DNA of 64,000 bases from Nereocystis luetkeana. Taxonomy: Eukaryota > Sar > Phaeophyceae > Laminariales > Laminariaceae. The notes under the pieces were generated by a model. That model was not told the DNA's origin, made no database searches, and worked only from the letters and a program-made list of their open reading frames with translations. The DNA lies in the NCBI GenBank assembly GCA_031213475.1, contig JARUPZ010000018.1, forward strand, positions 62,001 to 126,000. Reading direction: 5' to 3'. Shown piece after piece: positions 63,407 to 64,000 of the stretch (position 1 is its first letter; every line of letters starts with the position of its first letter). The position numbers were made by a program, and so were the translations under genes.

Positions 63407-64000
63407 AGCCTGGTTGATAGATGGCCATCATCGTCATGATGCACTCCCTTCTTTGGGGCCCAAGCAACTAGTATGGTGCCACCTGGGCAACTTTGCGTGT
63501 CTGTATGCTCCAGTGCCTGCCTTTCGTATTTTCTTTCCCCCCCGCTCGTGATTATCGCTTTTTGTCCCTTCTTTTTTTCATCTTTCTTTCAGTCCCGTTT
63601 GTACCTCTTTGTGTCTCTGTTAGTATGGTCCATTTTGCCGTTGTTTGCGTTTTGCTATCTGCTTCTGTTTTTGTTTCGTTTTTTTTGCTTCGCTTCACTT
63701 TTTTTTTTAGGTTTTGTCTTCTATTAATAGCCTCCTTTTTGCTTCCCTGATGTCCGCAGTGGTGGTGAGTATGCTTGTTTTTTGTTTTTGCCTCTGTTTT
63801 ACTACCGAGGTATTTCTTCCACTCCAGAGTTACTGGAGCCTGTCCTGCGACCACGGACTGCATTGTATTGTGAGCTAATGTGAGAACAACAACAACTGAA
63901 GCACACATCTAAGATTCTACAGCACAGACGAAAAGTGAGGCCCGCGCACGTACGTATCAGGTACATGCGGTATACGATATTTTTAGAAGTAAGAGACCGA
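63407..64000 (+). other. LINE-B 3' region and right edge of the window
   Basis: After the LINE-B stop comes a G-rich then T-rich tract and, at 63803-63885, a conserved tail (GTTACTGGAGCCTGTCC; CGACCACGGACTGCATTG) seen inverted at 46458-46545. No further gene is visible. Confidence 0.6.

Noticed and set aside
1-64000. tRNA, rRNA or other structured RNA genes
   Set aside because: No cloverleaf with A and B boxes and no rRNA segment was recognised by eye. A tRNA/Rfam scan would be needed to exclude small ones.

Overview
The window is nuclear DNA of a photosynthetic stramenopile, most likely a brown alga or close relative. It has one recognisable host gene, with long GT-AG introns and a heterokont-style plastid presequence (hydrophobic signal followed by Ala-Phe). 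Most of the rest is nested retrotransposons, small palindromic elements and satellites. No bacterial-style operons, rRNA or tRNA genes were seen. The species assignment is inference.

Layout. 1.1-6.4 kb: a four-exon minus-strand gene for a ChaN/Tiki-like (DUF399) protein that appears plastid targeted; its introns hold a TA-flanked MITE, a dispersed repeat and a 260-bp palindrome. 7.2-10.6 kb: a GATC-rich 43-bp satellite between inverted arms, GAAAGC-type arrays, and a decayed gypsy RNase H piece with an exact 138-bp duplication. 11.6-13.7 kb: microsatellites and minisatellites. 14.86-27.6 kb: Ty3/gypsy element 1 (minus strand, decayed), inserted inside a palindromic MITE. 29.2-35.7 kb: a LINE (LINE-A) split by two insertions, one a 3.9-kb element with unrecognised ORFs and a 5-bp target duplication. 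36.3-38.1 kb: a second LINE fragment with two copies of a foldback element carrying telomere-like repeats. 40.2-45.9 kb: a tyrosine-recombinase (DIRS/Ngaro-like) retrotransposon between 211-bp direct repeats. 46.3-48.4 kb: MITE, LINE tail and dispersed repeats. 48.4-61.8 kb: gypsy element 2 (minus strand, better preserved), inserted in the reverse-transcriptase ORF of a third LINE (LINE-B), which resumes at 61.8 kb and runs to 63.4 kb.

The most notable observation is in the two related gypsy elements. Both carry a NADAR (YbiA/DUF1768-like) domain, a predicted ADP-ribose N-glycosidase fold, between Gag and the aspartic protease. Their integrase tail ends in a chromodomain followed by a Tudor/SH3-like segment. 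Gag order is repeats, Ala-rich coil, capsid-like region and CCHC knuckle. Pol order is disordered linker, NADAR, protease, linker, RT, RNase H, 42-residue repeats, integrase, chromodomain, Tudor-like. Element 1 keeps the integrase core but has lost almost all of its 5' LTR. Element 2 has both LTRs but lacks the integrase core.
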